This document shows positions 1 to 12,690 of a DNA stretch of 64,000 nt, piece by piece. The notes beneath the pieces were generated by a model, which saw only the letters and a program-made list of their open reading frames with translations, was not told the origin of the DNA and ran no database searches. The translations under genes were made by a program, and so were the position numbers. Each line of letters starts with the position of its first letter. The stretch's first letter is position 1. The DNA comes from Platycnemis pennipes (Eukaryota; Arthropoda; Insecta; Odonata; Platycnemididae): the NCBI GenBank assembly GCA_933228895.1, contig OW121850.1:25801773-25865772 (forward strand). The letters are read 5' to 3'.

Positions 1-1140
1 TTTTGGAGCTTAAAACGCCCACATTCCACAAGGATTACTAGATAAATTGTTTATTATTGTTGTATTTCCATTATCTGTCTTGGTATGTATAAATATTTCC
101 AGTAATCTTCCTCGTTAGTTAGAGTAGTGAGACGTTTACATTTTTGTCGTGCATAGGACGTATTATTATATTCAATATATTGTTTTCCTGCTATAGGTAT
201 ATAGCATGCAACTTCTCCTGGTAATATTGCTTTTTTAATTTGTGTTTAAAAGAACACAATAATTCGTTGGAATAACAGTGTGGAAGTATTTATTAAAGGC
301 CATGCCCTTTCATTTAATAATTAGAAATACTTGTTAGATTCGATTCAAGTTTTGCCGATACAGGCAAAACATCTTCAGAATTTTTGATGATCGTAAACTT
401 ATAGGTACTACATTTTTGATCAAACACCTGTCTATCCTTTTTATCATTCTAAATTTGAATTAAAAATTTCGTGTTATGTGTTAGGAGTTAAAGTTATCAG
501 GGTTTGTGAAGCAAGGAAAACAGACGTAACATTTAAGGGATGGCAAGACCATTTTCTTGGTTACTAATTGAAATATAATTATAGTGTTAACATGCTATGA
601 AATTTTGGCAGAAAGTTGTGGCATATTTCAACAACAATACCCGTTAAATCAGAGTTCTTCCTAAATTAACCTTTTTCTCTCCTCTATTATTCTTTGAAGG
701 ACTAATGCCCTGTCGTCTCACTTTAGGAAAACAATTTTACCTAATCTAAAAATTGCCACACTCATAAAAGTATATATGCTCGGCTTTATGGTGTTTATCT
801 AAATGTTTTCATGGCATAAGAAATATTTTGGATAAAATACTTGTTTCGAAGAGAACGTCAAACTGTATGATTACATATCGAAACTGCAGTAATCAGAGCA
901 TAAGTACAGCGTCAAACAGATTGCCAATTAGTGCTAAAATACTAGGAATTAATGAGTTAGCTTAGAGTGCTCGATAAAAAACATGGTATTTAAAAATATA
1001 TTGGTTTCATGAAATGGATGCGAAGAAGACTAGCAGTCCTTTAAAAACCGAATAGTATCAGAGAAGCTTGATTGGTAAGTGGGGAAGGGGGCTGGATAGA
1101 GGTTGAAAATTTGCTAAGAGAGCGAAAAAGTCAGGATTTC
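1..1140. other. AT-rich stretch, nothing recognised
   Basis: AT-rich unique-looking DNA. I see no coding frame of note, no terminal repeats and no tRNA-like boxes. Confidence 0.5.
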
Positions 1141-1143
1141 TTT

Positions 1144-1553
1144 TTACCTTTGATTAGGTTTTCTACGATACCATTGTATACCTATCACGTCCACTAAAGC
1201 CACGTGTTTCTCGTCGCGACTTCGTTTTATTCCACACGGAGCGCATGGCGCTGCATCACTTGCAAGCCACCTTGCGGACGAGGAGAAATGGTGGCGTACG
1301 TACGACCCAGGATTTCCGGGAAACTTGTCTTTCGACTCGGTGGAAATAGAACGCCATTTTTCCTCATATATTTTGCTCTTTTTCCTTCTTCTTGCGTATC
1401 TGATTCTTGGGGAGTTGTGGAGCAAGAAAAAACAGCTTTAGAAAGGTACAAAGAAAGAAGATGAAAGAGTAAATGGTGAATAGGGTGAGAATAAGGTAAA
1501 TCTGGAATTAGTAAAACGGTGTTGGAAGGATGACTTTGTTGTACCGAAGGCAT
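1144..1553. other. GC-richer patch with overlapping short ORFs
   Basis: A patch of more balanced composition inside AT-rich DNA. Open frames of about 85 to 108 codons overlap on both strands. None has a recognisable domain, and overlapping frames on both strands suggest local base composition rather than coding. It could be an old mobile-element piece or a non-coding element. Confidence 0.3.
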
Positions 1554-1555
1554 TA

Positions 1556-3060
1556 AGAAAATGACATATTTGTATTAAAAAAAATTGAAGTTACAGTAGT
1601 TATATTTAAGAATATCGCTAAAAATTTGCACACACATAAACCACCTTAGATTCTACTTATTTCGTAAATACGGCAACTACCTGCCATTCTCAAGAACCCT
1701 TTATCAAAGCAAAATTAAACCACAGTGCTTAATATAAGCTTTGAATGCAATGTAATGCATGATAATTCTGCAATAAGAAATGTGACCTGAGAAGAGAGGG
1801 AGTCGGTCAAAATTTGTGGATTTCATGTGTGAATTCTAAGGCCCGCGATGAGTTACAGCAATTTTTCAGTAGACCCAAACCACTGAAAAATAGAGGATTC
1901 ATTTTAACGTTAGGCAAGCCTTTGGAAAAATAATCACATTTTATTCCAAGAAATAAGGAGTTAGACCATCGAATCCGCTAACACTTAATGATAATAGTGT
2001 TATTTACTTACATTTTAAAAAAGTTTTACCATTATATATAAATATGAACTAATCGATATTTAAAGGTGGTGTTAGTTAAATATTTGTATTCAGCTCATTT
2101 TTTTCAGTAGCTTGTTGATCGTTGGTCTGTTTAAATTTTGGAGAGTTAATTTGTGAATAACTAATTAGTTTTTTTGTCGCAAGGGTTTATGGGATTTCCA
2201 GTAAATATCGATGAGGATAGTTTTTACTAACTTATAATAAAAGTGCGATAGCGTTTAATTTAAGGAAAAACGGGTTTCCATGAGCCCAAATGCCATTTTA
2301 AAGCCTCACTAAGGTATAGACATTATGTGATCTAAGATTTTATGGCTCTGCGCTTTTATATCTTAATGTGTTTAGATACTAAGGGATATCTAATTGTGAA
2401 TTCTTCGGTGAAAGCATGTTTGTACTTCCTTTCGTTGTGAATTTAATTCTAGTAAGAAATTCCACTATTGACATAAATTTCATTGGCCGAGTTACGTGAA
2501 CGCAAGTTAAACCTTGTGTTGTACGCAAGTTTAATGTCGGGATACCTGAATAGATGTTTTGCATTAGGAATAAGTTGTTTTCTAAATTATCTGTACTCTT
2601 TGAAGCCTAAATAAAACCGAAATCTGTTGCTTAGGGTTAAAAGGGGGCCAGTAAAACCAGTATGCCAGTATGTATAATGAATTTTTATTTTAAGGAAATC
2701 CATTAGGTTTTTAAAGCATTAATATTTAAAAAGGCGAGCTTCAACGTATCATTAAATTTTTAAAGAAAGGCCATCCGAATGATCCGTTTAAAAGTTTTTC
2801 AAGGAATATAATTTCAATACGATGGGAGAGAAAAAGTACTTAAGATATCGATCGCGGCTTGATAGCCAAATATGATACATATCGATGTAGAAAAGAGAAA
2901 ATTGCTGTTTAACGGATGGGCGAATGAACCATATAAATTACGAGTCGTGCTACGCAAAGCCTGAAGAAATGAGGATTGACTAAGGAAGTGAGAAAGTTTC
3001 TGGAAACGCAAAAAAGGCAGGATAAGAGGATGAAATGGGGTAATTTAAATTTGAATTTCC
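1556..3060. other. AT-rich stretch, nothing recognised
   Basis: AT-rich sequence with short random ORFs only. No repeats or structural signals were found by eye. Confidence 0.45.
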
Positions 3061-3840
3061 CCATTCGTGAAAACAATAAGCCTAAATCGGGCAGTTTATC
3101 GCATCACCCCATTAGACGGAAGGAAGGAAGGGCATCGTCCACCACTACTGCTCCTCTGTTGTATCCCCTGCACCATGGCGATGAAGGCTTATTATTAATC
3201 CTCCCGCTATCGTGAATGAGTGCGTGAGGAAACGTAATTCTACCAAGTCCATGTGCTTGAAACCCGCGGTAAGCTGTAGATCGCTCGTGAGCACATACAT
3301 CCTGAATGTATGGAGAACCCGCATTACACGTTTGCTCGGCGGGGAACCATAAGCCCGTGAACGACCAGGGGCAGGCCAGGAGGATGCTGGAGATGGGGTA
3401 GGGGACTCTTTAAAAAGTTAGCCTTCCCCCCCTCCTGTATCTCTGCGGTTGGAGCGCTGACCATCGCCTTGCGGTGAGGGACAAGGTCGAGGGTGAGGTT
3501 GCGCCCGAGGGGGGGGGGGGGGGGGGGGGGGGGGGAGAGGGGTGTGAGGGCACCCTCCCCAAGCCTTCAGTCGGGGTGTGAGGTTGCTCCAGCTTAGAGT
3601 GGGAGGAGGAAGAGTCCGCAGCGCCGCGGGTACAACATCCGGACGGCGGACGCACTATCGATCCGCCCCCACACCCTCCTCATCTTGAGACGCCCACACC
3701 TCCCGGCCTTCACGTCTCTCCCCTTTGTCTGGTGTCGGTTCCCGCTGTTCTTCTGTCATTTGCTCCGCTTCTCTGCCTCACCTCCCTTTTCTGATGTGAC
3801 TCCTCCCGTATCTGAAGACCTTTACTTCAATTTAACTTCG
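3061..3840. other. GC-rich island with G/A then C/T tracts
   Basis: A GC-rich block in AT-rich surroundings. It is G/A-rich around 3370-3560, includes a long G run, and turns C/T-rich from about 3660 to 3840. The short open frames in it translate to Pro/Ser-rich low complexity and are not credible genes. Confidence 0.5.
3509..3535 (+). repeat. Poly-G run, 27 bases
   Basis: An uninterrupted run of 27 G residues, read directly from the sequence. A run this long can form G-quadruplexes and tends to vary in length through slippage. The exact count may be a sequencing or assembly estimate. Confidence 0.95.
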
Positions 3841-3907
3841 TTTCATTCCCAATGGATACCGTAACTTTAAGGATTCTTAGCGTCCGTTTTCGAATACATA
3901 TTTGGAC

Positions 3908-4212
3908 TATCGCTACGGTTGCCTAGTGGGTAGAACATTGAGTTTCTGATCGGAAATCATGGGTTAAAATTCGAGAGGGTCCTCCTCGAGCATATTGAGG
4001 TAAACCATGTCTTTGTCATACCTTGGGCACGGGATCGTTTTGGGGAAAGCCATGCGGTATAGGGAGAGAAATTTCCTTATCTGTAGAATGTCATGTAATT
4101 TCGCACACCGTTAGGCTTAGTACTTACCTCTATCCTCACCAACCACTGTAGTAGTTACCTCTGTCACCACCAAACTTGCCAACCCTCGGGCACAACGCTG
4201 TGGGGGATGAAT
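3908..4212 (+). mobile_element. tRNA-derived SINE copy
   Basis: The head has a pol III A-box-like segment near 3918-3935 (GGTTGCCTAGTGGG) and a decayed B-box near 3960-3972 (GGGTTAAAATTC), about 40 bases apart as in a tRNA. A tRNA-unrelated body follows and ends near 4212 in a short ATGA-type repeat, typical of a SINE tail. The head resembles the minus-strand copy near 46.3 kb. No intact tRNA cloverleaf is visible, so this is not a tRNA gene. Confidence 0.6.
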
Positions 4213-4640
4213 GATGAATACGTTTGCTTGACTTCCGCACGATTTATGGACAGTTAAATTGTGAGTAAATCACCAAGACGTCTCAACATTCAACATATGG
4301 AAATATACCATAAGGAAAAATCGTCTTTATTTGATAACTCTTGTGAATATTTCGGCATTGACGGTTCTGGTCTGCCTATGATAGTAATATCGGTGTAGCG
4401 TAATCTCATGTCATTAAGTATTAATCATATTGGAAGAGTAGACTTGCCATTCTCAATGGAAACAGTAGTTACCATACTCTACTGTTTATTTTATTATTAA
4501 GGTTAATTTCTTATAAATGTCTATATAACAGACAGTTGATGGCATCAAAATTATTTTTGCGGCATTTTTGACTCCTGGTGAAGTATTCAATGGTTTATTT
4601 TCGGAGTGATATGACCTTGAAAAATGAATGACATCAGAGA
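4213..4640. other. AT-rich stretch, nothing recognised
   Basis: AT-rich spacer between the SINE copy and the next GC-richer patch. No feature was seen. Confidence 0.45.
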
Positions 4641-4807
4641 GAATCTTTCCTAAGGGGCCCAAAAAATTCTGCCTTGTTCTCCCTTCGATGGCATTACGAT
4701 TCTCCACTGACAGTGCCACTGTGAAGCATGGCCGCCTTCAATTTATGGTTTCCTCTTCCCCCACAATCCACCCATCCTCCGGGTTCCACCTCCTCCATCG
4801 CCCGTGG

Positions 4808-5035
4808 CTATCTCGCTGTCATGAGCAGCCAGCCACACATCTGCTTCAGGCGGATCCACAGTGTGACGCCCGCGGGTGATAACCGGTAGCGGTTAATGGG
4901 ATTCTGCTTACTGCTTCCTTCCTCTGCCATCGTCTCCGTCACGCCATATTCTGCTCTCGATCGGTAATTTGAGTCCCCCTCCTGGTCGCAGTCCAAGGTA
5001 TTGCTCGCATTGGCGTTCAAACTGTATTTTATTCC
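4808..5035 (-). CDS. Unrecognised open frame, doubtful
   Basis: A stop-to-stop frame of about 75 codons in a GC-richer patch (4640-5040). The peptide is hydrophilic and mixed, with no simple-sequence bias, and contains the stretch EYGVTETMAEEGSSK. There is no upstream ATG in this frame; an AG precedes part of it (ATACAG then TTTGAA), so an exon is conceivable. No domain is recognised. A chance frame is the more likely explanation. Confidence 0.12.
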   Translation of the reverse strand, partial: GIKYSLNANASNTLDCDQEGDSNYRSRAEYGVTETMAEEGSSKQNPINRYRLSPAGVTLWIRLKQMCGWLLMTAR

Positions 5036-5040
5036 TCGTT

Positions 5041-5860
5041 AGACGCGGGTGATGCCTTAAAAACGTTTCACATCATTCCGTGCCGTGAAGTAAATACGGC
5101 TTCACATGTAATATTTTGGCGACATAAGAAAAAATCGCGATTAAGTGTTAGTCATTTGAATAACGATATATCCTCTAGTTTTATGATATATTTCGTGATG
5201 TATTATCATACGCTAATGTGTTGACCATTGAAGGTGAATCGAGTAGCATGTTGAATCTTATCTAGTAATAATTTTGAATTATTGTCGTTATAACTTTCTT
5301 TGCAGGCCTGAATTCCAGCAGCATTTCTAATTTTAGAATTGCGTCTTATTCTTAAACACGTTAAAGCTTTTTAAATGAGATGAGATAATGGCGTATTTGA
5401 AAAATAAATCCAATGATGAGAGCAATAAACAGGCGTCAATAGTCGGCACTTACTTAGTTTTAGTAGAGTGCCCGGTATTCTAAACAGTGTTTTGACTATC
5501 AGATTTGTGATTGCTCTAATAATAGCAGCTTATAATTGCACAGGAGGTTTCATATTTGCAACTGCTTTCTTGTTAAGTAAACTTGTCATTTCAAATTTTC
5601 ACAATCATAATGATGTTATATATTTTATTATTTTTTGAATAAGTAAATGTTTATTGAATTATTGGTCATGATTTATAGTTATTAATAAATAATTAAAAAT
5701 CATGACCATCAGTTTAAGGTGGCATTAGAATTCCTTCTTTCAAGATTACCTATGTGCACGTTCTCCTCAGCTTTGACAAGGGAAATGGTTAACATTCCAG
5801 CAGTAAATTTACTATCGCTTGTGTTCTTTTCATATAATCATTTTTACGGGGGACTGAGAC
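5041..5860. other. AT-rich stretch with one hairpin
   Basis: AT-rich DNA. Apart from the inverted repeat at 5663-5708 listed separately, I see nothing. Confidence 0.45.
5663..5708. repeat. Inverted repeat, 12-bp perfect arms
   Basis: TGGTCATGATTT at 5663-5674 is the exact reverse complement of 5697-5708, with a 22-base AT-rich loop. An AT-rich stem-loop of this size is plausible by chance in 64 kb. Confidence 0.8.
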
Positions 5861-6250
5861 GCACTTGTCGGGTAGTTGAGTGCATATTCGGGGATTTTCC
5901 TCTCCGCCTCTCTTAGCCACTCACGACACGTCACCAAATCCACTTCCCCAGGTCTTTATGAAGGGAGGGCCTTTGCCGCATCCAAATTTTCCCGTACCCG
6001 GCTAATGGGAGTGGGGACGCTGTCCAAAACCTCTCCCCGCCTCCCTCCACTCAAACCGCTCCCTCCCCCGCCCATCTGGACCGCCGCCCTTCGCCCCTAG
6101 TTGCCCACTCGACCACTGAGTTCCTCGCCGGCCCTTAGATAAACCACTCGAAGGCTCTTTTTTTTTCTTTTCATTCCCGAAGAGCTCAGTCGGAGGCACT
6201 TGAGATGCACCTGCTCATGCTGGAGGGGCGAGTGATAAAGTAAAAAGCTC
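5861..6250. other. C/T-rich GC island
   Basis: Pyrimidine-rich on the plus strand, densest at 5960-6110. Open frames on both strands give Pro/Leu-rich or Gly/Arg-rich peptides, which reflect composition. No promoter motif was identified. Confidence 0.45.
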
Positions 6251-7430
6251 GGCTTGCGAATTAATTAAAGGATGGCTCTGTCGAAGGAGTTTGAACTGCG
6301 TACGGAATGGGTTGGTTAGTGGCGGAGTTCGTTGGCAGACGAATTAGCTCGTGACCTCTGTGTCTTGCGGAATTCTCATAGTGTGTTTCCTCTAGTCCCC
6401 TTTGTTTATAGCCCTGTGATGGCTGTAAAAAATAGTGATGAATGAAGATGAACGTCTTGAAAATAGTTAAGTTTTGCAGAAATATCTTTAAACTAATTGA
6501 AGCGCCTAACGCGCGCGCAAAAACGATAGTAAGTGAAGTACGAATATTTCCACAACATTTATTATAACAGGCTATAATAAATGCCTGGCTAAAGGCCACA
6601 ATATTATAATTATAAGATTCTGGTGATAAATTCCGGTATTATAAAATAGTATTATGCATGCAATTCATTTAGTATACTTCGCTTATATAGCCACTTGGTG
6701 GTAACCTTCAGTGATACTATATTCTTGTTTGAACTCTAATTATATATCGTATACGGCAAGATTCTAGTCATTGTGGCAGCAGACTGAATTGAGCGATCGA
6801 TTCATAGAATTACTTTTGATTACGTGGGCTTTTAGTACCATGCACTGTTTCAGTTGACACCATTAGGGAAAATACTTCTTACATTCGGATATGGCGATGA
6901 TTGAAGTGCATGAATTTGACTTAGATAATGAAATATCCATACTTATCCATTGTTAAAACATTATGTTTAACAATGGATAATTATGTTCCCTTATAGATTT
7001 CGTGGTATGGCGAAAATCAGATTCATATTTCAAAGTATCCATTTAGCGACAGGTAGTAGACATAATTGTAGATCACGAAATGTGGTGAAAATGTTTCCCC
7101 TTGTAACTCGATGTCATAACATTTATCACATTGCATTAGATACATGTTGAAAATCTGTTGAACGGTCTCTAAAGCATAAAAAATGAAGCTATATTCATAA
7201 ACGGAGACATATTTTAAGAAATTTCTCATTATAATTAATGCATTTACTTAAGGACTTTTGAAGGTTAGTGCATCAACCTAAACTTCGTGGTCGTGAATAA
7301 ATGTAGAGGGATGAAAACAGGATGAAATGCCTCGTCCTTAAAGGCCACATTCTCTGATGTTGATTTAAACGTACTTCCGGATTTACTGCACTGTGGTGCG
7401 GAGTTGGCCGCAGCGTAAATCAGAATTATG
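6251..7430. other. AT-rich stretch with one hairpin
   Basis: AT-rich. A 68-codon minus-strand frame at 7023-7229 is not recognised. The 6943-6980 hairpin is listed separately. Confidence 0.4.
6943..6980. repeat. Inverted repeat, 15-bp perfect arms
   Basis: TTATCCATTGTTAAA at 6943-6957 is the exact reverse complement of 6966-6980, with an 8-base loop. It could be a small foldback or cruciform-prone site. No flanking duplication is evident. Confidence 0.85.
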
Positions 7431-8335
7431 GTAAATGCTCGGCGGCCGAGGACAATCCATAGTCATCGTGTGGAACGAGCCGTCCCTCCATAAACTCACA
7501 TCTTTTTTTTTCCTCTCCCGAAGCACATCTTTCTCCAAAAGTCCTCCCGCCCGTAAATTTCCCTCAGCGCTCCCTCCAATTGGCCTCCGTGTTTTTGGTC
7601 ACGCGCTGCAGATTTTCCAGATTTCTACCCCTCCTTCCTCTCTCTCTCTCTCTCTCCTTGGTGATTGCATTCTCTTCCGTACGTTCTGACTCTAGAACAG
7701 CGGAGTATGGGACCGGACCCGAAGTGAAAGGGATGGAACGTAAGAAGGTGAGAGGTAGGGAAGAACCTGGTTGTAAGACAAAGGCGTTATCGCCGCTTTG
7801 CATCCGTATTCCCGTGGGAGAGACCACCCTTAAAGTGGTCGGCCGTCCTCTCCCAGTCCCTTCTCCACCCATCTTTCTTTCCACCTCACCGTACCTCCCA
7901 GTGTCCTCTCTCCTTCTGAATGAGGGTAGAGAAAAGCAAGAAAAGGGTCCATCTAATCTGCATCGCCTCATCCCTTTCATCTCCGCCACCGTTTGGAGAC
8001 GTCGTTCTTTGTCGGGTGTATGCGACTAGCCCTCTCTCTCGTCCTCCGGGAGCCGGAAAGGTAGGTGGTTGAGGGAGCGTATCGTAGCAAATGGTGGAGA
8101 AAAGAGTCGTGAGAGCGAATTGTGGTAGGATCTGGGAAAGAATTTGAGAGAGAGAGAAGTCGAGGAAGGTCGAGGGGTATGGCGAGGAAGGAAGGAAACG
8201 GAGATAGGGGACATTATGAAGGTGAAAGGAGGAAGAGAAAGGGTAAGGTGTGGAAACGCACGATTCTTATCCAGTGTTTGCGACGCCCTATAGCTTTCGA
8301 GGCCGTTTCTGATCTCGAATGGGAATGTTAAGATA
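7431..8335. other. GC island: C/T-rich, then mixed, then G/A-rich
   Basis: The plus strand is C/T-rich at 7490-7650 (including a CT microsatellite near 7640-7657) and 7840-7920, then G/A-rich at 8040-8260 with GAGAGA runs. Open frames exceed 140 codons on both strands over the same DNA and are Ser/Arg/Leu-rich, so they are not credible genes. Confidence 0.5.
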
Positions 8336-8558
8336 GGAATCTTTTCAGTGTGTAAATTAACATCCAGTAAATTTTTTTCACATAGGCTATAACACTGGGA
8401 ACCCTTTGCAAAATAAAAGTGTGGGTTGAATTAATGTCGTAGATATGAGGTGAAAACAAACTGTAAAACACTACATAAAAACTTTACTTTGTTCCATAAT
8501 TTATAGTATTTTACTTTATTTGCTCCTTAACCACCAACTGATGGTTTTCACTTTGCAG

Positions 8559-8697
8559 CTTTCGAAACTTTAACACATGTATGGTAGAATATTGGGTTTT
8601 CTTATGCCAAAACTTTACATTTGATGCAAATGATGCTGCTCGTAATGCTGTGCGAGAGAATTTCGAAAGGAGGAAAGAAAGGAAGTGGCGAAACAAC
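8559..8697 (+). CDS. Possible internal exon, 46 codons
   Basis: An acceptor-like site (TTTTCACTTTGCAG) ends at 8558 and a donor GTGAGT starts at 8698. Between them one frame is open for 46 codons and ends in a basic stretch, RRKERKWRNN, at a phase-0 donor. The family is not recognised. A 46-codon open stretch has a real chance of arising at random, and the purine-rich end favours Arg/Lys/Glu codons anyway. This is an exon hypothesis only. Confidence 0.15.
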
Positions 8698-8699
8698 GT

Positions 8700-10035
8700 G
8701 AGTGGAAATATATGAAGAGCAGGATAACAGGGTTGGAAATAAGGGTGCATGATGTATTGCTCCTTGACCGGGGAATGTTACGTTTTTTCCGCGTGGCCCC
8801 AATTTGAATATGCAATTCAAATTCGATGTAGACAGCAGAAAAAAACCAATAAGGGCTGAGAAGGAAAATAGATGGCCATGGGGGTCAGGAAGCCGTCGTG
8901 TCGAGGGATCACTCGCAATAAAAGTTCTGGGAATAGGAAATCCAAGGGGAAGTAAACGGGCGGAGAATTAGAGGAAGCTAGAGGGAAAGGAATGAGTGGC
9001 GTGGAAGTGGAGAAGTTAAGATTAAGGGAGGTGATAGAAGCAAATGCTTCGCCGAATTAGATCGAAGACATTGATTTCTCCAAAAATGGTACTGCAGATT
9101 ACCTAGAAACTGTGCTATCACTATTGTTTACCATAAACCTCCGCTAGGATTTTATTCTTAATGCTGAAAAAATGAATTTCACACAGTATTCAGTGGTGGG
9201 TGCTTTTAAAACAAATGTGGTAAAGGATAGGCCCTCTCAGAATTTTTAAGTATCATTTTATTATGCCCGTTAAGTGTTAGACGCATGATTGCATGCGTGA
9301 TAACAACCAACATTTTCGACTAAAAATGACTTAATCCGTTTTAAAATGGCATTTAGTTGTAAGCGATTGGGTGAGCCGTACGATTGAGAGTTCTTTCGTT
9401 AAATTTGTCATCAAAGATGATAGTGGCCTTGAGGAGAAGTGCCTGATTAGTATCTCTAACTAGTTACTGCTGGAGAGTATGAGGAGAGGCGAGAGTGATG
9501 AAGGAGAGGGCAAAGAGGAGAGGAAGAAATGACGGGTGTAAGAACGTGACAGCGGGAGTATCGTGGGCGTTTAAGAGACGCCGAGGTTTTTTTTCACGAG
9601 ATCCAGAGGAGAGTCATGAATAAAGGATCCCAGAAAAGGGAGGAGGAGAAGTAATCGTTTCGCGTCGGGATTTACGGGATTTTTTTTGCACCTGGCGCAC
9701 TTCCTCCCGAGCCTCCGGAAGGAAAAAAGTGCAAACAACGCATCGTCGTGTTGCGAGCTTCCTAGAGATAGAGTGCGCGTCGGAAGGGAAGACGCTTTCC
9801 TAAACAAACCCTCGAGGCTGTGGAACGAAACGGAACAGATGTTAGGATTTCACCATTGCACCACCCCATGCACTTCCCAAAACATATCGCTCCATGCCTA
9901 GTGTTTACAAGATCTGGGTTTCGTTACTGCCGCGTGAAAGAAGCGGGCACTCAAGAAAATCCCTGCCGAATTGCCACGTTTCCAATATATTTTCCGGATT
10001 GCGTTTATAATTTAGATGTGGTAATTTGGACATAA
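8700..10035. other. Mixed composition, partly purine-rich, no gene seen
   Basis: Purine-rich on the plus strand near 8840-9030 and 9475-9540, with a GC-richer patch at 9560-9960. ORFs of about 70 codons overlap on both strands without recognisable content. Confidence 0.4.
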
Positions 10036-12690
10036 CTTTTTATCAATTTTGGTGAAGTAACGGGTAGTTTTGTTGCGTGAAAATAGGCAACATTTAAAGT
10101 TAGGAGTTTTTGGAATTTTAGTACATTCTGCACAGTTCCGCATCGGAGTCATATGTGTCATGTCATTTCTCTTGTGGTCAGTTCTCTGTGGTGAAGATTA
10201 AAGAGTGCTCATTTTTGCTGTCACAGTTCTAATCAAGGTGAATAGGGCTCGGCTCGTAAAGGCTCGTACATGGTATGAAAAATATTAGCAATACATATTT
10301 GAATGGACAATTATTTCATTTGTTATTTTCACTGGATAAAAACGATCATGAAGTAACTTGGAATGGAGATCAAATAGTATAAGACGAAATTTGTTTCGCA
10401 CTGTATCTTAATTTGAAGAAGTATTGACCGCAATTTTATTTTGGAGATTGTGAAAACATGTCAAATTGCGGCTTACATTTTCACCGCACTCGCTAAGGCG
10501 AAAGGCTTTATTAGAAAACCTGTCGACGCTCAAATGACTTAGCGGCTTGTACATTTTTGTATACTTATGTCCACAGCATAAGTAGCATATGTCTGATATG
10601 GTAAATATTCTGATAAATACGACGTTGGCTAAGGTACTATTAACAATAGATGCGAGATGCTACATAATCTACAAATTTTTCCCAACCAATCCCTTCAATA
10701 TTTCAACAATATGAATAAAAATTACATGCTGAAAATTTATTACTCGTAGTAAAGAGAGAGAATAAAGCTTCGTGCAGAGGAGACTCGATAAGTCTTACGT
10801 ACTTAGCACTAAAAATATTTCGGTGCTTGCCATCAAAACGGCTTAACGGATTAGCCCCTTTGCATGGAATCGCCTCGGTTTGCAAGTGATCGTGGAATTT
10901 GTTGGAAGCTCTCGTTTATTTTTCGGAATTGATCCATGCATCATCTTCTCCGAGGGAGTACTTGATGAAAAGAATTGTGGATGAAGTTACGTTACTGGTG
11001 AAGAAAAAGATAAACGATGCCTCTGCTCTTATGCATGGTAATGGGTTGCTTGGATGGGAGCCAAATATACACCCGAGATACTGCTCCCTTCCTTTCGTCA
11101 TACATACTCAAACCTCTGCTCCCCGAAGGATCCTGCGTTCGTGATGATTCTGAAGTCTACAAAAACAGCATTTTTTCTTTAGCAATATTTGTTTCAAGAG
11201 TTTATGGCGTGATAACGATGGTAGTAACGCATTAACAAATGCATGAATATTTTCAGCAAATCGGATCAAAATGAGTGGAATATCGTCTGTTTTGTTCTAG
11301 ATGAATAAAGCCTGGATGTATAGAAGGCATTTATTCATCCTAAGAAACTAGCCTGTTAATTTATACACTATTTATCGTGAAATTTTCTTTCATTTCACTG
11401 CTTAAATGAATATTAGATATTTATCGAAAACTTATGGTCATCATGCAAATGAAAAAGTTATTTTAAATCAAATCTCTGATCAGCAATTATGGTGTAAAAA
11501 TTTTATTACTATTTATTAATTATTTCTATTTCAAAATAATGAATCTCAAAATACGTTATTCAATTCCATCAACCCACTATAAAATGGCCATTTAAAATTC
11601 AGTATCATCTTTAATAGAGGGTTGGAACCCTATGCGTTGCTCAAAGATATTGGTAAACTGATGACATCACTTTTTATCTCAGTTCCTCCTTTCTACTCTC
11701 TACTTTCTACTAAACAGAAAATTAAGGAGTAATAAATTTATGAAAAGTCAAAACTAAAATTTTAAAATTAAGGGGAAGTCACAAAAATATATTAACCTGA
11801 ACCAAATTGTTGAGGTTAGTGATTTTCGTTGTAATTAGGTGATGGTAATCACATAGAATGGAGAGACAGGACGTAACACTGGTGGAACTTCCTCTTATTT
11901 GGAAATATTTCTTTGGTGCACAGCGATCAAGGAATCCACAATGCATTGAAAAAATGTACCTGTGTATAGGCAAAAGAGGTGGGTGTAAGAAGCAAGGAAA
12001 GAAAAGGTTTGATTCACAAAATGGGTTGAAATAAAATAAATACGGGAAAATGTGTACATATGCTACGTATAGAACTGGATATATCCGCGGAATCAAGTAT
12101 CAGCCGAGGAAATGTAATCTCTACCTGTCTGAAAGCTATAAGGGGGTATTAAGCGCTCCTTTTTTCCGAACACACTTATTTTAATTAGTATTGAGGATGG
12201 AAGGTGAATATAGTAGGTCATTAGGCACTCGCAAATAATTTTGATTTCATGATTAATGTCCGTCTTCCTTTAAATTAATAGCGATTGTTTGTCTCCATTA
12301 CGTTTGGAGACGAATTTTAATTAGGTGTTCTAATTTTATTTTTCGTGCAAGCTTTTGTGAAAATACTCCTGTTCTATTAACGCGGAAACCAAAAAGAATT
12401 AGCGTTTATGGTAATAATGACGGTTATTAAATGACTGAATAAACACTAAACGACCAAAAAACTATTTTTTGTACACCCACAAAATGTTTTCATAGGTTTG
12501 AGGGGCGGACCAATTCTGAACAGAAACAGGAATGACAAATGAATAGACCGTTTGACGTGGTGCGAAATCACGAAGTACAGGTAGGAGCAATTTAAATTGT
12601 CAATGCTCTCCATACTCGAATGCATGAATCGTTTTCTTAACCCGCAATCTTGGAGAGATGCATCACATGCGGGTTCAAGCAAGCAAATTC
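10036..12690. other. AT-rich stretch, nothing recognised
   Basis: Long AT-rich segment. A minus-strand 105-codon frame near 11779-12096 is rich in Phe/Tyr/Ile/Leu, as expected when AT-rich DNA is translated, and has no recognisable motif. Confidence 0.45.

Noticed and set aside
7641..7657. CRISPR-like or satellite array
   Set aside because: The only short regular repeats are CT/GA microsatellites. No spaced repeat array exists in the window.
11779..12096. 105-codon minus-strand frame
   Set aside because: Hydrophobic translation of AT-rich DNA with no motif and no supporting signals.
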